Shown here piece by piece: positions 1-9,641 of a stretch of DNA of 24,431 nt (positions are counted from its first letter, which is position 1; each line of letters opens with the position of its first letter). The DNA comes from Chara braunii (Eukaryota > Streptophyta > Charophyceae > Charales > Characeae). The position numbers and the translations under genes were made by a program. The notes beneath the pieces were generated by a model, which saw nothing but the letters and a program-made list of their open reading frames with translations, searched no databases and had not been told where the DNA came from. The stretch lies in contig BFEA01000120.1 of NCBI GenBank assembly GCA_003427395.1, forward strand, positions 2,681,790 through 2,706,220, written 5' to 3'.

Positions 1-52
1 AGAGAGAGAGGAGGGGGGGGAGCCTGGGTTTTGCACGAACGCGCGAAACGAT

Positions 53-87
53 AATGAATCTTCCCGCCTTTTCGCGGAAGATTCATT
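53..87. repeat. Perfect 12-bp inverted repeat (hairpin)
   Basis: The arms AATGAATCTTCC and GGAAGATTCATT are exact reverse complements around an 11-nt loop. It lies just before a GA microsatellite. The function is unknown. It could be a cruciform or the remnant of a small foldback element. Confidence 0.7.
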
Positions 88-107
88 CTCATTTTGCATT
101 TTCGTGG

Positions 108-110
<3 letters not shown>

Positions 111-165
<55 letters not shown>
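111..165. repeat. (GA)n microsatellite
   Basis: An uninterrupted GA dinucleotide tract of about 55 bp. Its open frames encode only Arg-Glu repeats and are not genes. The window itself also begins inside a short AG tract (1-11). A CT tract follows 50 bp downstream, so the pair is in inverted orientation. Confidence 0.97.
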
Positions 166-170
<5 letters not shown>

Positions 171-215
171 GCGAGTTCGCCACTGGGCCCTGCGCAGTTC
201 ATCGGGAGCGGGGCT

Positions 216-249
216 GTCTCTCTCTCTCTCTCTGTCTCTCTCTCTCTCT
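216..249. repeat. (CT)n microsatellite
   Basis: A CT tract with one GT interruption. It is the inverted partner of the GA tract that ends 50 bp upstream. Confidence 0.95.
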
Positions 250-1064
250 AGCACGCGCGGGAGATAGAGGGCCTGACTCCTCTACTCTCGACATGGAAAT
301 AAAAGAATTTTATTTTCCTGCTCAAGCCCTTTAGGATAGATGTATGTGTGAGCACTTGGTGCTTAAACCACCAATACCTTTGCTCGCTTGCGGCTAACAC
401 GAAAGTACAGGCCCGCCACAAAATAGCCGTCAGCAGCGGGCAGGTACACCCGTGTAGAATCACTTTTTTGTGGCGTGCAGGGCAATTCCGGCCCGCGGCT
501 GATGTATGAGCCCAGTACTGGCGGCTTGAACCACCAGTGCCATTGCCACCCTGAAAACCATGCTTGTATACAAGCCATATGTAGGATCAAAGGCTCGGCC
601 TACTGCACCCAAGGGGGGTACTGAGGGGCTGTGCAAAATTCTGAGTACCCCAACTTTGGTGATTTTAAATTGTCATTTCCGATGACCAAAATTTCTGAAA
701 GAAATCAGGGATGTAGATTAGGTTTCGCCTTATCAGAGAAAACAATCGAAAAATAAGCAATAATCATTGGGCCTTTGAAAACGTTTTCGTGCCAAACCAG
801 TTGCATATTCTGATCAAAGCTGATGTCATCCAACGCGAGTGACATTTCAGGCCAGGCAGGCCCAGACAGGTTGTCGTTTGGGCTTTTGTCCGCTGGGACG
901 GGTGGTCTAAGTCGCCAGTACACAGCCCCAGCCTTGCAGAAAAAGCAACTCGTCGCCACGACACTGTAGCAATGACTATTTTTTTTCTTTTTTTTTCAAA
1001 GCCCAGGGTGTTGTAGAGGCCAAGAACCAGACCCACGGTGATCGCTGGCAGCGGCTGCCGATGG
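250..1064. other. Unrecognised intergenic stretch
   Basis: I see no convincing gene. Open frames here are short and resemble no family I know. The stretch holds two copies of a recurring AAACCACCARTRCC-like motif (near 364 and 530). It also holds a 30-bp match (905-940) to 4,659-4,692, around CGCCAGTACACA and CCTTGCAG. T-rich runs lie near 979-997. Confidence 0.6.
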
Positions 1065-1455
1065 TTGTCCTGACAGGATAGGCCACCTTCCCTACCCTTC
1101 CCCACGTTAATTCTCCCAGCGCGCACCCCCTATCCCTACTATCTTACGTCAGTATGACCAGCACTCAGGACCATCACCCTACCAATATCGAGGGCAACTT
1201 GGACCAGACAGCAGTGACAATCACCAAGGCTGGGCAGCCCCCCAGCCCTAGTGGAAGTGGGAGCGGCCGAACCTTGCCGTACGGGAACTTCGGATGCGAG
1301 GCTCATGCATTCTCTTTTCACGAGGCTAATATGAGAGTCTACATAGCAGGAGTACCCGCGCCCACGGACACGTCCTACAGTCCTTCCATAACTTACCCAA
1401 GGCTAGGTGGCCGGAGCGACTTATATCCCTACCCTACCCTAAAGTCTAAGGCATG
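1065..1455. repeat. Dispersed repeat A, copy 1
   Basis: About 390 bp match 14,650-15,062 in the same orientation with many substitutions and small indels. Shared blocks include GCACCCCCTATCCC, GCACTCAGGACCAT, ACGGGAACTTCGGA and GAGCGACTTATA. I do not recognise the family. No reading frame is conserved between copies, so it looks like a non-coding mobile or duplicated repeat. Confidence 0.8.
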
Positions 1456-1620
1456 TATACTGTACCAATGGCTTGGCCTACTGGACGACAATGGCTGGCG
1501 GCGCCCACCAGCCATACCAGGAAAAAAAGTGCACTGCTGACGTCAATGCCCTACTGTACAACAATGGCTTGGCGCGCAGTAAGGTGCCTCCATGCCCGGG
1601 TGTACTAGTGGTTCAAACCA
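1456..1620. repeat. Short degenerate tandem repeat after repeat A
   Basis: Two related segments around TACTGTACCAATGGCTTGGC (about 1,458) and CTGTACAACAATGGCTTGGC (about 1,554), with another ACAATGGCTGGCG between them. It ends near a GGTTCAAACCACC motif that resembles a tRNA B box. It may be part of repeat A that is missing from copy 2. Confidence 0.45.
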
Positions 1621-1734
1621 CCACTTCGACAAGCCCTGTTCAGTTCCTTTCCAGTGGACACAGAATGAACCCACCGCTTCAGCCTACAGGAACCGAGGAG
1701 GCGTTTGTATGGGTGTGCTACATTCTGAGTACCC

Positions 1735-1870
1735 TTTTTTTTTTTTTTTTTTTTTTTTTAAACCTACCAGTGTTAGTGTTGCTGATAAGAGCAGACACCA
1801 CTAACACCTAGGTAGAGACTCCATCTATTGGTGGGGAGCGTCACCTGCTGGAAACCGGGTCCAGCGTCCC
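1735..1870 (-). mobile_element. B-family short retroposon, copy 1, with A-tail
   Basis: Read on the minus strand, it begins GGGACGCTGGACCCG, then TTTCCAGCAGGTG and CCCACCAATAGATGGAG, passes a GTGGTGTCTGCT / CAACACTAACA section and ends in 25 A. At least five other copies occur in this window on both strands (B2 to B7), most with the same body and an A-run. The dispersed copies plus A-tail indicate retroposition. Clear tRNA A and B boxes were not found in the body. It could be a SINE or a 5'-truncated LINE 3' end. It lies about 200 bp beyond the end of the minus-strand LINE reading frame, in the same orientation. Confidence 0.8.
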
Positions 1871-1904
1871 ATTTACATAGCCTTTTGTCTCTTTATAAAA
1901 ATAT

Positions 1905-2216
1905 GTGAAAATAAAGACGTCTTCAGCCAAACCAGGCCGCCAGATACAACTATTAGATCTAGCAGAAGATCTCTCTCGGAAAAAATCGAACAGCCCGACA
2001 ATGGAGACAAATTTTCCCTGCGATTACATCAAAATGCTAGAAGCCTCAGAGATCCAAAAAATATTGCATTCATACTTCATTGAGGATACCACTGCAAATC
2101 CACCATTGCTCATTCCGACGGGGGGAAGGGTCAGGAAAACATTTCGGAGATCTGAGTGTGGCTCCTGGAGGAAGCGAAAACCAGTCTTTGAAGCTCAAGA
2201 GGAAGTCTCGCTTTAG
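1905..2216 (+). other. 103-codon open frame of doubtful reality
   Basis: An open frame with ordinary-looking composition and no domain I recognise. Its second half is antisense to the C-terminal tail of the minus-strand LINE, whose frame aligns with another LINE copy. The LINE reading is therefore preferred and this frame is probably a shadow. Confidence 0.1.
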
Positions 2217-3700
2217 AGTTTCCCCTTGTTCTTCCTTCCCCGGCCATTTCACTTCTCCCAAGCACCCTCCTTCATTTCCTCCCAGCCAATCTTGATTGAA
2301 TTTTTAAATACAGTTAATTATATCTTTTTTTTTATGAAGCTGTTGTATCTTCGTTCGCACTACTGACCAGTGTGCTCGTATTTCTGTCTGTACAAATTGA
2401 ATAATTAGCTCAGCAAATTCCATCCCTTCCAGTTTTACATCTTCTCTTTCATATACACACCTCTTATACCATAATGCCCATAGAATGGCCTTTCGCCCAA
2501 GTTCGAACAAATTCCTCTGAAATTCTGAAAGTTGTATTTCCTGTGGTTCTCATTGACCCAGTAGGATGACTTTCCAATCCCATGGCCAGTCAATTCCTGT
2601 CAGTGCTCTCCACACACAGTCCTATCTTCTCCATAATAACACCGTTCCAGGACATTGAATGAATACATGCTCAATCGTTTCTCTGATTCTCTTGTTGGGG
2701 AAGACAGATAGACATGCTTTACACGATGGGAGAGCCAGACCCGTTGCTCTAGATTGGTGTGATCGATGAGCCAATCATTCATTGGAAGACTTCGATGAAG
2801 TATTTTCCACTGTAACGAGGAGAACTTAGCATGCCGTTTTTTTAGTTGATTACATAATTTATATTTTTGATGCTTTGTATATCACTGTTCAAGTGCCTGG
2901 TCCATCTGTCCCTTATTACCTATGCTGCATCCACCTTAGGTCTAAGCAGACGATATGCTGCCTTAACTGTTAGGGATTGTAGAGTACATGGTTTACTCCT
3001 TGTACCTGTCTGCCATACCCATTCGTCTGGGCAAAGGGTAGATCTGGAATAGGGCATTTCGGATGGAAGACCCTCCATCCAGTGGTAGCCGAAATAAAAA
3101 TAACTCTGATTCTAAACATTTCTTTGAGTGGGAAGAACTCCACCTGGTTATCTGGTGTCGAAATGAGCTGATTTGCTGTTATTTTGAACAAGGCGACTAG
3201 GGTTCCTTCCTCAAGTAGACTCATGATTTGCCCAACCTTCCAATCTTACGGATCTTGTGTAGTTGTTACAAAATCACCTTCTTGAAACTTCACACCATTT
3301 CTCAATTCTCTGATCCATGCCAAAGGGATGAAACTAGTTATGTGGTCCCAGTTCTGGTCCAATTTGTGGGCGTAAGTAATTATTTTCTTAAGTTGATCTG
3401 GATTTTTCCATCCTCTCTTTTGTAGATCCCAAATGTCTTTAATCCGTATGACCCTTTTTTTTACCCATTGAGACCAGGGAGGAGTGAAGCTATTATACAC
3501 GCAGTCGTTAACATCTGTACTCCATTTGTTACCAAATAGACGTTGCCTCATGATTTCCTCTAAGCGTGTGGGTGTAGGTTTGTTGGGTAGTGGTAGAGTG
3601 ATGACAGAGTTCAAGTTTGCGAGTGTGAGCATGAGCCTCTGCTGTCCCGCCTGTAAATCATGCGAACTCGTAGGTCCTCCGAAGGTTTGCTGATGGAGCT
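2068..3700 (-). pseudogene. LINE copy 1: 3' half of ORF2 (post-RT and zf-RVT region), broken
   Basis: On the minus strand the frames read in order: LPLPNKPTPTRLEEIMRQ, LFGNKWSTDVNDCV, PLAWIRELRNGVKFQEGD, DRWTRHLNSDIQ, SSLQWKILHRSLPMNDWL, ILWALWYKRC and KFNQDWLGG. Each segment aligns in the same order with the independent copy at 12.78-14.64 kb (for example LFGNRWITDS, DRWERHLNVDIN, ISSLQWQIAHRCLPT, ILWVIWWRRC, KFCEDWL). That conservation shows these are LINE ORF2 sequences after the RT domain. Several frameshifts and stops break the frame, including a TAA at about 2,304 just before the C-terminal tail. The endonuclease and RT are absent on this strand. The C-terminal tail stays open to about 2,068. 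In intact elements this protein nicks the target and reverse-transcribes the LINE RNA. Codon use is AT-rich, like the plus-strand LINE. Confidence 0.85.
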
Positions 3701-3715
3701 GCGAATCCACGTGAG

Positions 3716-3759
3716 TGCAGCACGTCGATCCAAGGAATGCAGCACGTCGGTCCAAGGAA
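3716..3759. repeat. 22-bp tandem duplication
   Basis: Two adjacent 22-bp units, GCAGCACGTCGATCCAAGGA(AT) and the same with GGTCC in place of GATCC. It sits at the upstream edge of the minus-strand LINE fragment, near where the alignment to the other copies fades. Confidence 0.75.
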
Positions 3760-3856
3760 TGTCCGTCCAAAAAAAAATGGGCATTTGCAAAAGTCAGGCA
3801 CCTCAAGACTCGTCAGGCCGTTTCCGCGAGTGATTTCGTGTGTGCTGTGCGGCGGT

Positions 3857-3941
3857 GGTGCAACAAACGAAACAAAATGGTGATTTTAAGTCTCGTGAGG
3901 CCTCGCAAATTTCAAGATCGTTTCGTTTTGTTTTTTGCACC
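3857..3941. repeat. Imperfect 21-bp inverted repeat
   Basis: The left arm GGTGCAACAAACGAAACAAA pairs with a right arm ending GTTTTTTGCACC. There are about 18 matches in 21, around a 42-nt loop. Downstream GTCCGGCGAG and an ATACGATTGCAGTAGA segment resemble 9,480-9,515, beside the other LINE breakpoint. It may be a foldback element or part of a dispersed repeat. No known MITE is recognised. Confidence 0.5.
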
Positions 3942-3985
3942 GTCCGGCGAGACCCTACCTCAGATACGATTGCAGTAGACCATAC

Positions 3986-4938
3986 TGTCTCCCCATGACA
4001 GAAAAGGAGCGCCCATTATCACCATCGTACACGAAAGTAGTAGGAACTAGAAACTAATAGAAAGCGATAAAATACTAAATATAAATAATGGATAATGAGG
4101 TACCAAATTTAATTGTGAATACAAAGTCGTGAACACGATCTGCATTTTCACCGGGTTCATGATACTCAGGATATCCATGATCATCCCGTTCAGTTTTTTT
4201 AACTTTTTTCCATTTTGGGGTGTGCTTGTGGTTGAAAAAGCATCAGCGAGCAAAGAGTGGTAAAGACGAATCCAAGTGCGGCTGAGACCGCATTCAATTG
4301 TGAGACAATTGTACTATTGGCAGGAGAGGACTCCAAGAAAGTCTCCTGCTGGATGAAAAGTTAGAAGTGCAATGATAACCCGACTTCTTAAAGAAGAGGA
4401 AGTGCAAAAAAAGGGAACTCCGAAGAGGTAAACGACACATATTCTGCCCACAGCCTTGCTTTTGCTTGGAGTCACCATCTCCGACAGTCTCTACGAAGAG
4501 ACCAGGAGCGTCACTGTGTCACAAATGCTGAATATCTCCGAAGAGGTCAAGAACACGCCGGTGGCCAAAGTGTGGAGGCGGTATTCATGTGCACTTGCAA
4601 TTAGGTGTGTCCATATGGCAAGGGCATGCGTGCAATCAGGAAGGAATGATGCCAGTTAAACCGCCAGTACACATCCCCATCCTTGCAGGAATATGTTTGT
4701 TGCGTACTGACACGCGGTTAATGGAAGGCCAAAAATTCGGGGTATTTTCGCCGCATCATTACAAGCAATGTCATCGAAACTTTTGCAAACAAACTATGCA
4801 GGCTCATAATACTAACAGTAGCTTTCGAAGTTCGCCAAAACGTTTCCCGAATTCGGTGTTTTTGCCAAGTTTTTCGTTACTCGTCCAAATACGCCAAAAC
4901 TGAATACAAATTTACCCCAAAGCTTATACATGTCAGAC
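3986..4938. other. Unrecognised stretch
   Basis: No convincing coding region on either strand. It contains the second copy of the CGCCAGTACACA / CCTTGCAG block (4,659-4,692), and motifs such as TTCGCCAAAACG from about 4,740 onward that lead into a poly(A) run. Confidence 0.5.
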
Positions 4939-4963
4939 AAAAAAAAAAAAAAAAAAAAAAAAA
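4939..4963 (+). repeat. Poly(A) tract, possible retroposon tail
   Basis: A run of 25 A followed by CAGCAGC. By analogy with the B-family tails in this window it may mark the 3' end of a plus-strand retroposed sequence. The sequence before it matches no family I could identify. Confidence 0.5.
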
Positions 4964-6149
4964 CAGCAGCAAAAATTCAGGGAAATATGGCAGTTTCGGT
5001 GAAAAATTCGCCGAAAATGACACCACCTATTGACCACGAATGTGTGCACTCCGAATTTCGCGGCTCAGGCCTATCGGAACACAATGGCTGCCTGCGCCGG
5101 TAGTGTAGCGCGTTCACAACCCGGTGTAGAAATGGCAGTCGGAACTCTCTGGCTATTTCAAATTCATCAGTACCATGTGGCAGCTAGGATGAACCATACT
5201 GACCTTGCTGCTCCTGCAGTCCGTAGTACCTTTATTTACAGGAGCAGCCTAGCAATAGGCGCCACAATGTTATTTGATTAATTCAATTGCGGAAGCGATC
5301 TAAGTGTCTGATAAGCGCAGGCTATACTCAACACATTTACATCACCTGCTTCGTGGCCTGAGATACATTGGATGTATATATCTGACAAAGTGACTGGTGG
5401 GCCGTTGGCCTTGTCTTTAGATGGAAAGCAGAGAACAAAGAACAAGAAGAAGTGGTCTAAGAGGGCAGGCTAATTGCCATTAATGGATGAGACTGGAGAA
5501 AGTGGACTATATCCAGAAGTATCTATCCATCCTAATCTGAAAGGTGACTACCTCGTACGGTTGGGAGAAGACTCGAGTTCTTCACCCCAGTATCAGTTCC
5601 TAAATAAATCTGGCCTTTCCACAGATGCGTTCACACAGGGGTTGCCAGGTAATTTTGTTTTCCCAGGGGTTCATATTACAAGCAGGACTGGTTGTGTGTG
5701 CTGTGTATAAGTTGATTAAACCACCAGTACTGCCAAGCAGCGTTTTCCCAATGCCCTGGAGTAATGAACCATTGCAGGGGTCAGCCCTGGCAGTGGCACC
5801 CCTATACATCACATTTGCGTCAGAGTTCTTTTGTTGGGAACATTATTCTTATGTTTTTTACTAGTTTTTAGTTAGTTTTCTTTTAAACCACCACTACCTT
5901 TGTCACTCTTGGGAAAAATGGGAAAAATGGGAAAACTGGCTGTTTTCCCACTTTTTCCGAACTTTTCAGGGGTTGGACAAGGCTTGGCCCCTTCGAAAAA
6001 CAAAAAGGTGATGCAATGTCACGGGTGTACCAATTGGTGTAGGTCCCAGTGTGAGTATGCCCTGAGCTGCGCCGGTGGATCCGCTGTGAGGTATCACGAG
6101 TAAACTGGCTGGCCCTAAGTATTGCACACTCATTTTATCCTGCTCATCT
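4964..6149. other. Unrecognised stretch
   Basis: Only short, unremarkable open frames. Two AAACCACCAGTACT-like motifs (about 5,719 and 5,886) and a three-unit 9-bp repeat of GGGAAAAAT (5,911-5,937) are the only structure seen. Confidence 0.55.
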
Positions 6150-6225
6150 AGATGTCTCTGGATTCGAACTCGGGTCTACTGCCTCACTCGTGCGCGCCTT
6201 CACTGCTACCGGACTCGCGGTCACA
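6150..6225 (-). repeat. tRNA-like (SINE-head-like) sequence
   Basis: On the minus strand TAGCAGTGAAGG resembles a Pol III A box. About 26 nt later GAGTTCGAATCC is a near-perfect B box. Acceptor and anticodon stems do not pair convincingly, so this is a tRNA-derived relic rather than a working tRNA. No A-tail is visible nearby. Confidence 0.5.
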
Positions 6226-6529
6226 CTACGAGTTGCGGGCCCACATCCTTGCTGTACGTCAGTTTGTGTGGTTGGACCACCAGTTCACCTGACCCTACAA
6301 TCACGAACCAAAAAACAACCCCTCATGTCTGCCCAGCAAAAAACAAAACTCCTACCCGGTCACACCAGCTTTGACCGAAAAGTGCATTGGGTTTGAGGCA
6401 ATGCTTTTTCATAAGCCAAACCATTTTTGTTCATTTTTCAATTCCCGTCACCCCCCTTGCAGAGGAACCGGAGCAACACCTCAAATTTTTTTCAAAGTTT
6501 TTTGTCACTGGAATTCGAGTTAGAAATCA

Positions 6530-6787
6530 TTGAAGTCAACTTTCACAGAAATTGGGGATAAGGCTCGTATGACAAAAAGGGACACGTTTGTTCGCTTTGA
6601 GGAACAAAAAGAGGCAGGGTTGAAATGGTTCTCCCACACAGCTTTGCTAGAATTACAAAGTCTTAAGATCAAAGCAAATGTGGTGTGGTCGGCCTCTGAC
6701 ATTCTTGCTTTTCTCGGTATAATTCTTCGCAGAGGAATCCTTCAATCCGTTGGGGATCTTGATAATGGATCCTGGACCCGCCTCTAA
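6530..6787 (+). pseudogene. Possible ORF1 or 5' part of the plus-strand LINE
   Basis: An 85-codon open frame directly upstream of the LINE endonuclease. I do not recognise a domain in it: no CCHC knuckle or RRM is visible. It runs into a second frame (DPGPASKPQRDEVLK, then a stop, then MDTI-like ETINAYFGKN) that is continuous with the endonuclease start. Position and AT-rich codon use favour LINE ORF1 or the ORF2 N-terminus. It could also be 5' UTR. Confidence 0.3.
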
Positions 6788-7505
6788 ACCACAAAGGGAT
6801 GAGGTCCTTAAATAGCAGGAGGCTAAGATGGAAACAATTAATGCATATTTTGGAAAAAACCCATCATGGCAGCGTGCAACCAAAACGACAGATTTGGACC
6901 TCAAATCTCTGAATGTAAATGGCTAGCCACGACAGACACAAAAAAAAGAAAGGCTATATTGGAACAATTAAAAGGTGTGGGTGGCAGGTCATGGCCAGGC
7001 ATAGTATGTATTCAAGCAACTCATCTAACTAATTCCCCTATTCACACCCGGGCCCACAATACGGTTTGGCCGTTTGCTAAGATTGGTGCACCTTCTCCAA
7101 GCAGCGGATCAGCAGGTGTAGCAATTTGGGTACCACCGGAATCTCGAGCAGGTTCTTTCAGGATATAAGAACCCATATCCCGGCAGGGATGCCTTTAGTC
7201 ATGGCAGGAGACTTCAACGCAGCCCCACATAGATGGCTGGATCATTGGAAAATCCCCTCTCCATGCCCTCCTTATATAGAAGAAGATGAGATTATAATAC
7301 AAACCTTATGCGAAAACGAACGACTATTTGCCCGTACCAAATAATCTTCCCGCGTAAAAGATTATTCACATGTTTATGCAATCAAGGTAACCGCCTCCAA
7401 TCTAGATCAAGAATAGATCTGATCCTCATGTCTGACGATCTATAAAGAATTCTCATAGGGGCAGCAATTTTTCCACAAAGCCCATGGTCAGGGGCAAATC
7501 ATAAA
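6755..7505 (+). pseudogene. LINE ORF2 endonuclease (APE-type) domain, decayed
   Basis: Pieces of an apurinic/apyrimidinic-like endonuclease occur in the expected order across three frames: DLKSLNVNG, LATTDTKKRKAILEQLK, IVCIQATHLT, SGSAGVAIWVP, PLVMAGDFNAAPH, SRSRIDLILMSDDL and SGANHK. NVNGL, the IVCLQETHL-type motif, GDFN, the SRID motif and the terminal SDH-type motif are family hallmarks. The glutamate expected in Q-E-T-H is alanine here (QATH), and the final motif reads ANH where SDH is usual. The spacing from GVAIW to GDFN is about 50 residues short, implying an internal deletion near 7,150. A stop or frameshift follows NVNG at about 6,924. In a live element this enzyme nicks target DNA to prime reverse transcription; this copy should be inactive. 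Confidence 0.85.
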
Positions 7506-8021
7506 ATGTGTTCAATACTCGTCTCCTTCAAAAAGAAACCGGATCAGGGGAAAAAATTCTATAAACTAAATACGTATTTGCTAATATACGATAATTTAAA
7601 AAAATATTTAGCAGATGTATGGGAATATTGGCACTCGACGGAAGAGAAACAAGATTCCTTTATTTCTTGGTTCAACAATGGGCTAAGTTTTCTTGCAAAA
7701 AAATGCAATGAATTTTTAAAATTACGAGCAAAGAATAAACATTTGCAGGAAATACAAATTCAAGAACAAATTCTGAATTATGAATCTCAAGACCTTGAAT
7801 CCTCACAAACTATTGATATCCAAAAACGCAGGAAACAACTTTTGTCATTTGCGCAGCATCATTGGGAAAGACAGATAATCAGAGACAAATTGACAAAATT
7901 CAAGACAAAAGAGCAAATGGATACATCTTTTGGGAAGATGTGGCCCATTCTGTCACCAGACCTGATGCAATACTATCATGAGGTGTGGGAAACAGGCCAA
8001 ATGAGAGAAATTGTCAGTTAA
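7506..8021 (+). pseudogene. LINE ORF2 linker between endonuclease and RT
   Basis: A 171-codon open frame, rich in Lys, Gln and Glu. It starts just after the endonuclease end with the GKKFYKLNTYLL segment typical of LINE linkers and continues with HHWERQIIRDKLTKFKTK. The usual region after K-T-K, including the KAPGPDG-type motif, is missing, and the frame jumps to SPDLMQYYHEVWETGQM. This suggests an internal deletion of roughly 100-150 residues. The frame ends at one TAA (8,019-8,021), and the RT continues in the same frame immediately after. Confidence 0.75.
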
Positions 8022-8699
8022 GGAATTCTTACCCTATTATACAAAAAAGGGGATAAGTCCAATATCAGGAATTACAGACCAATTACTCTACTTACATTAG
8101 TATACAAATTGCTTGCTAAAGCTCTGGCCAATCGTATGATCCCAGTAATGGCTGACATAATTCATCTATCTCAAACGGGATTTATAAAAGGTCGGCACAT
8201 ACAAGACAATATCCTTCTAATCGATGAAATAGTCAAAGTTGCACGACAAACCAAGCAAAATGCCGCTGTTGTTTTTATAGACTTTGAAAAGGCATATGAT
8301 CATGTGGATTGGCGATTTCTAGATGTTTGCTTGCACAAACTAAACTTCGGACCCAACGTACGTAGATGGGTTGAAATTCTACATATAAATGTCACCACAC
8401 GTAATTTTGTGAATGGGTTGCTGTCTTCAGAAATCCGTCTTCAGAGGTCAGTAAGGCAAGGCGACCCTCTGGCTCCATTTCTTTTTATTATTGTAATGGA
8501 AGCCCTGGGTGTCAACCTTAGAGCTAATCCTAATATCAAACAACTTAGCATTTCAGGAATCCCGGAAGAGGCAATACCAATAACCTCAACGTTTGCAGAT
8601 GATCTTACGATCAAAATAGAGGCTTCAGAGACAAACATGGAAGAAATAAAAATCCTTTTGGACAAATTTTCCGCCCTCTCAGACATGGTAGTCAATTGA
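8022..8699 (+). pseudogene. LINE ORF2 reverse transcriptase domain
   Basis: The frame is open for 225 codons after the upstream TAA. It has the RT motifs in order: LLYKKGDKSNIRNYRPITLL (RT1), QTGFIKGRHIQDNILL (RT2), FIDFEKAYDHVDW with the first catalytic Asp at 8,280, RQGDPLAPFLF (8,454-8,486), and FADD (8,592-8,603) with the Asp pair. These are hallmarks of a non-LTR RT. FADD replaces the commoner YADD. The frame ends VN then TGA where other LINEs usually have VNW, so one G-to-A change (TGG to TGA) explains the stop at 8,697. The catalytic core is therefore nearly intact although the element is dead. The start is set by the preceding stop, since no initiator is expected inside ORF2. Confidence 0.92.
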
Positions 8700-9402
8700 G
8701 GAAGTAAAACGCAAGGATGGTGCATCCACTCAAATGGCGGTCGTCCACCCGAATCCCCCAGTATACAATGGTTGCCATTAGAAGCCCCTCTGAGTATTAG
8801 GTGTATCGTTGACTGCTTCGAGCAAACCCACAACTAATCATGAATGGATTTCAAAGCCCGCAATCCAAAAGATGAATCAATGGAAGAATCAACATACCTC
8901 TCTTTTAGGGAGGACGCTGGTCATAAATAATGTGGTGTTTGCAACAATTTGGTACAAATCAGCAATTTGGCCAATTAGCAATCCAGGAATCAAAGATCTC
9001 TTAAAACAAGTGACGACATTTCTCTGGAGAGAAGATCATGAGCTTCAAAAGGTAATTCCTAGAGTGGCATGGTCTACCCTCATCCAACCTAAGTCCAGAG
9101 GAGGGTTAGGAATTTTGGACCCCACCCTAAAGTGTCAAGCTTTGTCCCTTCAATGGATGATTGATCTCATTCTTGGTATAGACAAGTCGTGGCAACCCTT
9201 AGCCCTACAACAAATCAGGAAATTGGCACCGGTCGCACCACCTGAAGTTCATCCCCTTACTTGGGTAGAAAACATATTTTGGCATATTCCTCGTCCTTCT
9301 GCACACTTAAGAAATGAAGGGGAAAGAGGTGTTACTCATAGAGACCTCATCCTAGATACTCTATGGGTGTCTCTTCTGAAAATGTGGAGGAAACTAGTTT
9401 TC
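8700..9402 (+). pseudogene. LINE ORF2 post-RT (thumb/connection) region, truncated
   Basis: Beyond the RT stop the in-frame remnant continues briefly (GSKTQGWCIHSNGG). After a small frameshift or deletion near 8,800 a frame reads HEWISKPAIQKMNQWKNQ, GRTLVINNVVFATIWYK, FLWREDHELQ, GGLGILDPTLKCQALSLQW and LLKMWRKLVF. These align with the minus-strand copy at 14.2-14.6 kb (GRALVINNVVLAFLWYK, GLGIIDPSTPFQALTLQW, LLRVWRKLSI). Alignment stops at about 9,402, after WRKLVF. The zf-RVT part and 3' UTR are absent here, but an equivalent part begins at about the same protein position on the minus strand at 3.70 kb. Confidence 0.85.
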
Positions 9403-9404
9403 AC

Positions 9405-9592
9405 TGACAGGATCTGCGAGGGTGCTGTGAGGCGAAACAGTTGTGAAGCGAAGTAGTTTTTTTTGTTCGTGTAGTGTACTGTCCGGCGAGCCTCGTATGC
9501 CAGTGTAGCAGATCTTGGAATCGGGGACCCAAGCTGCCACTTACTGTTGCCCAGTGCAGTGTGGACAGCATGGAATATTAAATATCTAAAGT
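9405..9592. other. Sequence after the LINE breakpoint
   Basis: No gene seen. TGTCCGGCGAG and a following CGTATGCCAGTGTAGCAGA resemble 3,942-3,975, which lies beside the other LINE fragment. This hints at a shared repeat at both breakpoints, but the match is short and gapped. Confidence 0.35.
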
Positions 9593-9641
9593 GTCACGAT
9601 GGTACCCAGTAGAGTGAAATAACACAGGTGCATCCTGCATG

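Noticed and set aside
1427-1445. Telomere-like CCCTACCCTACCCTAAA
   Set aside because: Only two or three irregular units inside repeat A. Copy 2 has a different version (CCCTACCCTCACCCTAGG).
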